In this document: piece after piece, positions 1 to 4,783 of the stretch
Layout: each line of letters starts with the position of its first letter
How positions within the stretch are numbered: the first letter of the stretch is position 1
Assembly (NCBI GenBank): GCA_016934775.1
Contig: JAFGSP010000021.1
Coordinates: 1 to 5,137 of the forward strand
Direction: 5' to 3'
Origin: Candidatus Woesearchaeota archaeon
Lineage (GTDB): Archaea > Nanobdellota > Nanobdellia > Woesearchaeales > GW2011-AR15
Length of the DNA stretch: 5,137 nucleotides
Translations under genes and position numbers: made by a program
The notes under the pieces: model-generated
Database searches by the model: none
Told to the model about the DNA's origin: nothing
What the model saw: only the letters and a program-made list of their open reading frames with translations

Positions 1-68
1 ACCGGAATCGTCCAGGAAATTATGAGAAATATTATGACATTGAACTGGATTTATCAAAGGAGGTGTGA
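1..68 (+). CDS. C-terminal end of an unidentified upstream protein (partial)
   Basis: The third forward frame is open from the window edge to a TGA at 66-68 and encodes about 21 residues ending in DLSKEV. The charged, hydrophilic composition (Asn, Tyr, Glu, Asp, Lys) reads like a real protein tail. The second frame stops at 22-24. The first frame runs to a TGA at 73-75 but gives a less natural peptide. The stop codon lies just after a strong Shine-Dalgarno sequence, a common arrangement when the next gene of an operon begins directly afterwards. Too little is present to assign a family or function. The frame choice is an inference from composition. Confidence 0.45.
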   Translation, partial: RNRPGNYEKYYDIELDLSKEV

Positions 69-74
69 ATTGTG
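56..74 (+). promoter_or_regulatory. Strong Shine-Dalgarno followed by GTG start codon
   Basis: AAAGGAGGTG at 56-65 matches the archaeal anti-Shine-Dalgarno over eight contiguous bases (AGGAGGTG). A GTG at 72-74 follows with a six-base gap, which is ideal spacing. The GTG opens a 103-codon frame (72-383) whose product after about residue 18 looks like an out-of-frame reading of the MoxR gene. The site therefore either starts a short leader peptide, marks the original MoxR start before a frame change, or is a relic. It is the only strong ribosome binding site in the window. Confidence 0.6.
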
Positions 75-92
75 ACACAAACTATCAACATA

Positions 93-106
93 GCAAATTA
101 TAAATA
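93..106 (+). promoter_or_regulatory. Candidate BRE/TATA promoter for the MoxR gene
   Basis: GCAAAT at 93-98 fits the archaeal BRE pattern RNWAAW and runs directly into TTATAAATA at 98-106. The TATA centre lies about 29 bp before the ATG at 131. Transcription would therefore start around 128 and give a nearly leaderless mRNA. This agrees with the geometry of four other promoters here and supports ATG 131 as the MoxR start, despite the lack of a Shine-Dalgarno next to it. Confidence 0.5.
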
Positions 107-130
107 CCAGCTTCCTCTTTATAGGCTATT

Positions 131-1369
131 ATGCAGAATGAGCTCTATTCCGGGATTCTACGCCATGAGCCTGATTCTTCTCCTCCTGGACAGGAACCAG
201 AAAACAGTGTTCAAGAGAAGCCTAAACAGCAGTTGCAGCAGATACAACAACCGCAGCAGCCACAACAGATACAACAATCACAGCATGCTCAAACACAGCA
301 ATCGCAACAGATACAACAACCGCAGCCATCACATTTCTCACAACCACATCAGCAGCCTTCTCCCAGTAGCACTCCTCCTGTGACTCAGCAGCAGATTCTC
401 AAAGAAGAGGTTGAACACTATCAAAAACTTTTTGACAGAATGAGGAATGAAATCGGAAGGATTGTTGTAGGTCAGCAGCATATCCTTGACTCTCTGCTTG
501 AGGCCGTATTATCTAACGGTCACTGCCTTGTTGAAGGAATTCCAGGAATCGCAAAAACACTTCTGCTTAGGACATTGTCGGTTGTCACAGGGTGTGAATT
601 CAACAGGATTCAGTTTACTCCAGACCTTCTGCCTACAGATATCATAGGAGTCACAGCATATGAAGAGAAAAAAGGATTCTATACTGTGAAAGGTCCAATA
701 TTCTCAAATTTTGTGCTTGGTGACGAGATTAACAGAGCACCCCCAAAAGTCCAGTCTGCTCTTCTTGAAGGCATGCAGGAAAAACAGGTCACTATAGGAA
801 AGACTTCTTTTCCATTGCCTCATCCATTCTTTGTCATGGCCACGCAGAACCCGATTGAGCAGATGGGTACTTATCCTCTTCCGGAAGCCCAGATAGACAG
901 GTTCATCTACAAGATTCTTATGAAATATCCCACAATGGAAGAAGAAGCCAAGATAATGACGCAGAACATAAGCCTACATAAGTTTGAAGATTATAATATT
1001 ATTCCAGTAATGGGCGCTGAAGACATATTGAGGCTCCAGACAGATGTGAAAAAAATCTATCTGGACCCAAAGATTGAGAAGTATATAGTCAGGATAGTCG
1101 ATGCAACAAGGAATCCGCAGAGATACAACCTTGAGCTTGGGAAATATATAGAATTTGGTTCCTCGCCAAGAGCATCTATTTCTTTATTCATAGCTGCAAA
1201 AGCTCATGCTCTTCTGAATGGAAAGATTTATGTGACTCCCAATGATATTAAAAGCGTTGCCCTAAATATATTCAGGCACAGGATGATCCTTAATTATGAA
1301 GGACAGGCAGAGGAGATAAAGAGCGAGGACATTATCAAAGAGATATTGTCAAAAGTGCCGGTTGTCTGA
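131..1369 (+). CDS. MoxR-family AAA+ ATPase with Gln-rich N-terminal tail
   Basis: This is a predicted cytoplasmic AAA+ ATPase of the MoxR family, chaperone-like ATPases that typically remodel or activate partner proteins, often with vWA or DUF58 proteins. The 412-residue product has Walker A GIPGIAKT (136-143), Walker B with D198-E199, the ATQN sensor 1 ending at N240, a candidate arginine finger R257 in IDRF, and sensor 2 in GSSPRAS (R347). The helical lid domain follows to the C-terminus. The AAA+ core begins near residue 92. Before it lies a hydrophilic tail with 24 Gln in residues 33-75, interspersed with Pro, Ser, His and Ile, which is not typical of the family. ATG 131 is the first usable start in frame (TAG at 122-124) and sits behind a TATA box. 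A strong Shine-Dalgarno at 56-65 points to GTG 72 in another frame, so the extreme N-terminus is uncertain. No DUF58 or vWA gene follows. The client is unknown. Confidence 0.92.
   Translation: MQNELYSGILRHEPDSSPPGQEPENSVQEKPKQQLQQIQQPQQPQQIQQSQHAQTQQSQQIQQPQPSHFSQPHQQPSPSSTPPVTQQQILKEEVEHYQKLFDRMRNEIGRIVVGQQHILDSLLEAVLSNGHCLVEGIPGIAKTLLLRTLSVVTGCEFNRIQFTPDLLPTDIIGVTAYEEKKGFYTVKGPIFSNFVLGDEINRAPPKVQSALLEGMQEKQVTIGKTSFPLPHPFFVMATQNPIEQMGTYPLPEAQIDRFIYKILMKYPTMEEEAKIMTQNISLHKFEDYNIIPVMGAEDILRLQTDVKKIYLDPKIEKYIVRIVDATRNPQRYNLELGKYIEFGSSPRASISLFIAAKAHALLNGKIYVTPNDIKSVALNIFRHRMILNYEGQAEEIKSEDIIKEILSKVPVV
239..326 (+). repeat. In-phase CAG/CAA-rich repeats inside the MoxR gene
   Basis: The 12-mer CAGATACAACAA occurs at 239-250, 266-277 and 308-319. 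The first and third copies extend to an identical 19-bp match (239-257 and 308-326). The offsets of 27 and 42 bp are multiples of three, so each copy encodes Gln-Ile-Gln-Gln in the MoxR frame. This is a low-complexity coding repeat that probably grew by slippage or small duplications. It is not a CRISPR or intergenic array. Confidence 0.75.
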
Positions 1370-1376
1370 AAACCTG

Positions 1377-1397
1377 TTTTTCTGTAAATACTTTTTT
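1377..1397 (+). terminator. T-rich termination region after the MoxR gene
   Basis: Eight bases after the MoxR stop there is a T5 run (1377-1381), followed by a T6 run (1392-1397). Archaeal RNA polymerase commonly terminates at oligo-T tracts without a hairpin, and none is evident here. The second T-run also forms the left part of the TATA box of the next gene, so one element may serve both purposes. This is inferred from sequence only. Confidence 0.4.
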
Positions 1398-1401
1398 ATA
1401 T
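1384..1401 (+). promoter_or_regulatory. BRE/TATA promoter of the mevalonate kinase operon
   Basis: GTAAAT at 1384-1389 fits the BRE pattern RNWAAW. TTTTATAT at 1394-1401 is a near-consensus archaeal TATA box centred 26-27 bp before the ATG at 1424. Transcription is therefore expected to start at or next to the A of the start codon. No Shine-Dalgarno precedes this ATG, as expected for a leaderless message. Confidence 0.65.
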
Positions 1402-1423
1402 CAATTTCTAATTCTATCTTAGT

Positions 1424-2314
1424 ATGCAAAAGACCAGCGCTTGCGCAAAGATTATCCTTTCTGGAGAGCATGCAGTAGTCTACGGAAAGCCAGGGATAGC
1501 TCTTCCTGTTACAAATCTCCAGACAGTGATTAAGGTAGAAAAAGCAGACACATTTTCATTTGTGGCAGATAAGGAATTAGAAGAGCATGAGGAAAAAAAG
1601 CTTCATGACCTTTATCATTTTGTCTCCTCAAGCCTGAAAGTCAAGCCAATGCATAAGATACATATACAATCAAATCTTCCTATCTCTTCAGGCCTCGGAA
1701 GCAGCGCTTCATTGACTGTTGCGCTGATAAGGTCTTTATTAGTTCATCACGGATATAAGCTTAATGACAGTAAAATTAATCTTCTGGCATTTGAGGCAGA
1801 AAAGATTTTTCATGGAACGCCCAGCGGTATCGATAATACAGTTGTTGCGCTGGAAAAGCCTGTTTACTATGAAAGAGGCAGCATCGAAATACTTAATCTT
1901 AAATTTCCCTTGTCTTTTATTATTGCTGATACAGGGATAAGATCAGACACAAAAAAAGTAGTTGAGGACCTCAGGAAAAGATATGAGAAAGACGAGGTAA
2001 AACATTCAGCTATCCATGATAAGATAGAAATGGTCACAAGACGGGCAAGGCCAGCATTAGAGCAGGGCCATCTTGTTGAATTGGGGATGCTGATGCTTGA
2101 GAACCATAATCTTCTGAAGGAACTTAAAGTCTCATGCAGCGAGCTTGATGCTCTTGTCAAGGCAGCCATAAAAGCAGGAGCATATGGCGCAAAGATGGCA
2201 GGGGCGGGCAGAGGCGGTCACATAATAGCCTTAGTGGATGAGCCAAATAGAGACGAGGTCTTCAAAGCTCTTGAGGATGTCTCTCCAAGAATAATCATTA
2301 CAGAGGTAAAATGA
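1424..2314 (+). CDS. mvk: Mevalonate kinase (GHMP kinase family)
   Basis: This enzyme transfers the ATP gamma-phosphate to mevalonate, giving 5-phosphomevalonate, the first committed kinase step of the mevalonate pathway in the cytoplasm. The 296-residue length is normal for archaeal forms. The N-terminal motif CAKIILSGEHAVVYG (7-21) carries K9. The GHMP ATP-binding loop is PISSGLGSSA (86-95). The family-diagnostic segment E126 to N138 reads EKIFHGTPSGIDN, with likely catalytic Asp D137. That segment separates mevalonate kinase from homoserine, galacto- and phosphomevalonate kinases. The third motif is KMAGAGRGGH (257-266), with Arg and His where many homologues have Gly and Cys. The gene has its own leaderless-type promoter. 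Its TGA overlaps the ATG of the downstream prenyl synthase by four bases (ATGA), so the two are co-transcribed and probably translationally coupled. Confidence 0.93.
   Translation: MQKTSACAKIILSGEHAVVYGKPGIALPVTNLQTVIKVEKADTFSFVADKELEEHEEKKLHDLYHFVSSSLKVKPMHKIHIQSNLPISSGLGSSASLTVALIRSLLVHHGYKLNDSKINLLAFEAEKIFHGTPSGIDNTVVALEKPVYYERGSIEILNLKFPLSFIIADTGIRSDTKKVVEDLRKRYEKDEVKHSAIHDKIEMVTRRARPALEQGHLVELGMLMLENHNLLKELKVSCSELDALVKAAIKAGAYGAKMAGAGRGGHIIALVDEPNRDEVFKALEDVSPRIIITEVK
2303..2313 (+). promoter_or_regulatory. Internal ribosome binding site and ATGA coupling
   Basis: GAGGT at 2303-2307 lies three bases before the ATG at 2311, inside the last codons of mevalonate kinase. The ATG shares ATGA with that gene's stop. 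The second gene of the operon thus appears to use a Shine-Dalgarno and coupling, whereas the first gene has neither. Confidence 0.55.
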
Positions 2315-3384
2315 GTTTTATTGAGTCAGCAGGCAAATACAAAGGCCTGGTGAACAATGAGCTTGAATCTTTTTTTTCCGATATGGTTTTAGATACATCA
2401 GATAGTTTCATAAGCTTTTGCTATGATGTCATAAAAAGATATTCTTTGTCTGGGGGGAAGCGTCTCAGGCCGGTATCAATGATCCTTGCATATAATGCCT
2501 GCAGAGGAGAGGACAAGAAAATAATATTACCTGCTCTTGCTATCGAACTACACCATACTTATTCCCTTATTCTTGACGACATAATGGATGAAGACGAAAC
2601 AAGAAGGCATAATCCTACAGTATATAAGATAATGAAAGATTATTTCCTTAAGAACTTTCAAGACCAGGAGTATGATGGCTCATTATTCTCAAAAAGATCA
2701 TCAAGGTTTGCTGCAAGCTTCGGCATAATGCTTGGAAATATTACAAACATCCTTTCAAAACAATTGATAGTTAAATCTGATTTCAACGAAGAGATGAAAT
2801 ACAAAGCATTAAAACTTATGGAAGATACAGACAGGCAGATATATCATGGCCAGATGCTTGATGTGCTCATGGAGCATAAGCAGGAAGTGACAGAAAAACA
2901 TTATCTGGAGATGATTAATCTGAAGACGTCTGTGCTTTTTGGTCTTGCATTCCAGCTGGGAAGCTTGTTTGCAGGCAAGGATGAGCATACCCAGCACATG
3001 TTCAGGGAATTCGGCACAATATCTGCCCTGAGCTTCCAGATCCAGGATGATATAATTGACCTTATGGGAGATAAAGGGCATGAACAGGGTTCTGATATAA
3101 AAAAAGGAAAAAAGACACTCCTTGTGATAAAGGCTCTGGAAAAAGCAGATGATTACCAGAAAAAGATTCTTATGAAAATATTTGGGGATAGCAGAGCTGA
3201 TGAGAACGCAATAATGAAAGTTATCGGGATAATGAAGGACACAGGCGCCCTGGATTATGCCAGGAAATTCGCAATCTCAAAAAACAACGATGCCAAAGAG
3301 ATACTTAAACGACTAGATTTAGATTCTTATCATAAGCAGATTTTTTCAGAATATGCTGATTTCTTATTCAATCGCAGCTCTTGA
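2311..3384 (+). CDS. Polyprenyl diphosphate synthase, probably geranylgeranyl/farnesyl type
   Basis: This trans-isoprenyl diphosphate synthase condenses IPP with allylic diphosphates to make the C15-C20 chains of archaeal ether lipids. The 357-residue product has the GGKRLRP substrate-binding motif (48-54), the first Asp-rich motif D89-D90-I-M-D93, R98-R99, the second Asp-rich motif D246-D247-I-I-D250, and the basic loop GSDIKKGKKT (260-269). Y84 sits five residues before the first Asp motif. An aromatic side chain there limits chain length in archaeal GGPP synthases, so a short product (C20 or C15) is inferred rather than a long quinone-type chain. Two oddities are visible. L88 replaces the His that usually precedes DD, and about 20 extra residues lie around 108-135 between the RRxxPTV segment and FGIMLGN. 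The gene is coupled to mevalonate kinase by ATGA, and its 3' end overlaps the opposing isomerase gene. Confidence 0.9.
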   Translation: MSFIESAGKYKGLVNNELESFFSDMVLDTSDSFISFCYDVIKRYSLSGGKRLRPVSMILAYNACRGEDKKIILPALAIELHHTYSLILDDIMDEDETRRHNPTVYKIMKDYFLKNFQDQEYDGSLFSKRSSRFAASFGIMLGNITNILSKQLIVKSDFNEEMKYKALKLMEDTDRQIYHGQMLDVLMEHKQEVTEKHYLEMINLKTSVLFGLAFQLGSLFAGKDEHTQHMFREFGTISALSFQIQDDIIDLMGDKGHEQGSDIKKGKKTLLVIKALEKADDYQKKILMKIFGDSRADENAIMKVIGIMKDTGALDYARKFAISKNNDAKEILKRLDLDSYHKQIFSEYADFLFNRSS

Positions 3385-3880
3385 TCTCTTCAATTACCCT
3401 ATCGATACATAATTTAAGCCATTCTGTGAATTTATCAGGAATCTCTGAGATTTCTTTTTTGAGCTCGTCCATTGAAACCCATCTCCAGTCAGAGACTTCT
3501 TCAGGATTTGGATTTGGTTCAGAGTCATATCTGCCAAACAGCACATGATCATATTCATGCTCAGTGAGCTCTCCAAGCTCTGCTTTGTAGATGAAGCTGA
3601 ACTTCTCTTCAAGCCTGCATGAGAACCCCATCTCTTCCTCCAGCCTTTTTTCAGCTTCCTGGATAAGCTCTTTTCCAGGCTGGGGATGGCTGCAGCATGT
3701 GTTTGTCCATAAGTCAGGTGAATGATATTTTTTTAGAGAACGCTTCTGGAGCATAAGTTCTTTTTTTGAGTTGAAGACAAATATAGAAAAAGCCCTGTGC
3801 AGTTTTCCTGATTTGTGGACTGAAAGCTTTTCAGATATTCCTATCTCTTTGTCATTCTTGTCTACGAGAATTACTTGCAT
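3368..3880 (-). CDS. idi: Type I isopentenyl-diphosphate delta-isomerase (Nudix family)
   Basis: This enzyme interconverts IPP and DMAPP, supplying the allylic primer for the neighbouring prenyl synthase. The 170-residue protein has the type I signature. H22 and H28 in HKSGKLHRAFS are metal ligands. TNTCCSHP (59-66) gives the catalytic Cys C63 and metal ligand H65. A Nudix-like box runs from G69 through E75-A76 to RLEEEMGF (79-86). E107 and E109 in TEHEYDHVLFG correspond to the metal ligand and catalytic Glu pair, and W134 lies in the DWRW segment. It is thus the divalent-metal enzyme, unrelated to the FMN-dependent type II enzyme found in most archaea. The start is the first ATG, 26 bp from a TATA box. 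The last 17 bp overlap the tail of the convergent synthase gene. All recognisable active-site residues are present, so it should be functional. Confidence 0.93.
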   Translation of the reverse strand: MQVILVDKNDKEIGISEKLSVHKSGKLHRAFSIFVFNSKKELMLQKRSLKKYHSPDLWTNTCCSHPQPGKELIQEAEKRLEEEMGFSCRLEEKFSFIYKAELGELTEHEYDHVLFGRYDSEPNPNPEEVSDWRWVSMDELKKEISEIPDKFTEWLKLCIDRVIEEIKSCD

Positions 3881-3900
3881 ATATTAAGAAAAAAGAAAGG

Positions 3901-3926
3901 AGTATTTAAGGGTGTTGAAAAATACT
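3901..3926. repeat. Short inverted repeat over the isomerase promoter
   Basis: AGTATTT (3901-3907) and AAATACT (3920-3926) form a perfect 7-bp inverted repeat with a 12-base loop. It starts three bases after the stop of the receiver gene and covers the TATA box of the isomerase. It could be a weak 3' hairpin for the upstream mRNA or a regulator site. The stem is mostly A-T and may be fortuitous. Confidence 0.3.
3903..3910 (-). promoter_or_regulatory. TATA box of the isomerase gene
   Basis: On the minus strand this reads CTTAAATA, centred 26-27 bp upstream of the ATG at 3880, which implies a leaderless transcript. No Shine-Dalgarno lies at the expected distance from the ATG. The box sits in the 48-bp gap after the receiver gene, so the isomerase probably has its own transcript even though the upstream gene points the same way. 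Confidence 0.55.
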
Positions 3927-3928
3927 AA

Positions 3929-4315
3929 CTATTTGTTAAGTAGTGTTTCAATTGTTTCTCGGAGTACTGTTGGATATACTGGTTTTTGATAATAGGAGAC
4001 TCTTTCTGGATCATAACCAAGTTTTCTGGCATGTTCAGTGAACTCATTTTTTCTAATCCATCCAGAGGTAACCATATAGATTGCAGGTCTTTCAGCTGGA
4101 TCAGGTATATCTTTGGCTAACTCTTCCATGTATTCGCTTCCATATTTTCCAGGTAAAGCCTCATCAAGGAGGATAAGATTGACTGAATTGTCAAGTTTAG
4201 CACTTGCCTCAGTAGTATTTTCCGCAAAAATCAACTCATATGCTTGCTTTTTAAAAATTAGTCTGTACAATTCCCAAATACTTTTATCATCATCAACAAT
4301 TAATATTTTTGCCAT
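3929..4315 (-). CDS. Stand-alone response-regulator receiver protein
   Basis: This is a single-domain two-component receiver (CheY-like fold), phosphorylated on Asp by a histidine kinase and acting by protein-protein contact. The 128-residue product starts MAKILIVDDD, with the acidic pocket at D9-D10. The phosphoacceptor is D51 in LILLDEALPG. T83 in YMVTSGW and K111 in YYQKPVYP complete the conserved switch residues. There is no DNA-binding or enzymatic output domain, and no kinase gene is in the window. A TGA three codons upstream in frame fixes the ATG. The TATA box lies about 50 bp upstream, so this gene would have a leader of about 23 nt, unlike its neighbours. Codon use looks more A/T-rich than in the flanking isoprenoid genes, which may indicate a different origin. 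The partner kinase and output are unknown. Confidence 0.9.
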   Translation of the reverse strand: MAKILIVDDDKSIWELYRLIFKKQAYELIFAENTTEASAKLDNSVNLILLDEALPGKYGSEYMEELAKDIPDPAERPAIYMVTSGWIRKNEFTEHARKLGYDPERVSYYQKPVYPTVLRETIETLLNK

Positions 4316-4360
4316 ATTTTTTCACATATAATGATTGATTTGAGAAGGAAGTTGGCAGTT

Positions 4361-4369
4361 ATATAAAAA
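4361..4369 (-). promoter_or_regulatory. TATA box of the receiver gene, with T-run that may end the lipoprotein transcript
   Basis: The minus strand reads TTTTTATAT. A start about 26 bp downstream (near 4338) would give a 23-nt leader before ATG 4315. The only Shine-Dalgarno-like bases near the ATG are a weak GTGA. The T5 run lies 47-51 bases after the lipoprotein stop codon on the same strand and could act as its oligo-T terminator. Confidence 0.45.
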
Positions 4370-4415
4370 GCTGATGTTGATCCCATACCTGGCTACATGA
4401 TTTAATCTCAATTAC

Positions 4416-4700
4416 TCAATTCACACAAAGCTCAGTACAGGTCTGCATTGGATTAGATAAGCTAAGTTTAAAGGGTATTTCTCCTTCTACAGAACATCCA
4501 TTTAGGGTCTTACACCTATTCTCCTCAGCATCATAGTAAATCCCGAAAACCTTTCCGCAGTCTCCGCTTGGCACTGGTTCAGGCACAAAGCACAAAGGAT
4601 TGTTTTTTGGCTCTTTGACAACATTGGCGTCTGCAGCCTTTCTGCATCCTGCAACAGACAGCAGCAAAAGAATCATCAGTGCAAAAATTATCTTTTTCAT
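4416..4700 (-). CDS. Small predicted lipoprotein with Kunitz/BPTI-like cysteine domain
   Basis: A 94-residue exported protein. The N-terminus is a signal peptide (MKK, then hydrophobic residues 4-17) ending in the lipobox-like VAGC, with C19 as the candidate lipidated cysteine. After a short linker, residues 37-92 hold six cysteines: C37, C48, C63, C69, C88, C92. Their order and surroundings resemble Kunitz inhibitors: C, then SGDC, IYYD at 54-57, C, NGC, F77, C, and a final CxxxC. Spacing departs from the classic pattern. The C2-C3 and C3-C4 gaps are slightly shorter, and about six residues are added between F77 and C88. The position matching the inhibitory P1 residue is G49, not Lys or Arg, so trypsin-like inhibition is doubtful. 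Possible roles are a surface-anchored protease inhibitor or a disulfide-stabilised binding module. Another cysteine-rich family is possible. The TATA box is 26 bp upstream. Confidence 0.75.
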   Translation of the reverse strand: MKKIIFALMILLLLSVAGCRKAADANVVKEPKNNPLCFVPEPVPSGDCGKVFGIYYDAEENRCKTLNGCSVEGEIPFKLSLSNPMQTCTELCVN

Positions 4701-4722
4701 AATTTTGAAAAATCAGTCCGAA

Positions 4723-4730
4723 TATTTAAA
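4723..4730 (-). promoter_or_regulatory. TATA box of the lipoprotein gene
   Basis: The minus strand reads TTTAAATA, a consensus archaeal TATA box centred 26-27 bp upstream of the ATG at 4700. The predicted transcription start coincides with the start codon. Its upstream side abuts the tandem repeat at 4733-4756. Confidence 0.65.
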
Positions 4731-4732
4731 TT

Positions 4733-4756
4733 TTAGGAATATTCTTAGGAATATTT
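4733..4756. repeat. 12-bp tandem repeat between divergent promoters
   Basis: TTAGGAATATTC (4733-4744) is followed immediately by TTAGGAATATTT (4745-4756), matching at 11 of 12 positions. Each copy contains the near-palindromic core GGAATATT, and GAATATTC at 4737-4744 is a perfect palindrome. The repeat fills the space between the TATA boxes of the lipoprotein and PIN genes and runs into the latter. It is a candidate shared operator. No regulator is identified. Confidence 0.55.
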
Positions 4757-4761
4757 TTATA
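4754..4761 (+). promoter_or_regulatory. TATA box of the PIN-domain gene
   Basis: TTTTTATA is centred 26-27 bp upstream of the ATG at 4784, giving a predicted leaderless transcript. No Shine-Dalgarno precedes the ATG. The left end of the box overlaps the second copy of the 12-bp repeat. Confidence 0.6.
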
Positions 4762-4783
4762 ATCCTGAAATATTGATGAATCT

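Noticed and set aside
239..326. Possible CRISPR-like or regulatory repeat array
   Set aside because: The copies are short, imperfect, unequally spaced by multiples of three, and lie in frame within MoxR. They are a coding low-complexity repeat.
72..383. 103-codon + strand open frame starting at GTG 72
   Set aside because: Its product after about residue 18 is rich in Ser, Arg, Asn and His in the pattern expected from reading the MoxR CAG/CAA repeats out of frame. Only its start signal is convincing, so it is reported as a finding and not as a gene.
1867..2169. 100-codon minus-strand open frame inside mevalonate kinase
   Set aside because: It lies wholly within a gene with clear GHMP motifs, has no promoter or ribosome binding site, and shows Ser/Leu-rich antisense composition.
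2809..3081. 90-codon minus-strand open frame inside the prenyl synthase
   Set aside because: It is antisense to the conserved second Asp-rich region, shows no recognisable domain and has no start signals.
3394..3612. 72-codon minus-strand open frame inside the isomerase
   Set aside because: It is an alternate frame of the isomerase gene on the same strand, with no independent support.
4113..4331. 72-codon + strand open frame antisense to the receiver gene
   Set aside because: It mirrors the receiver coding sequence, which has all conserved residues. There is no start signal.
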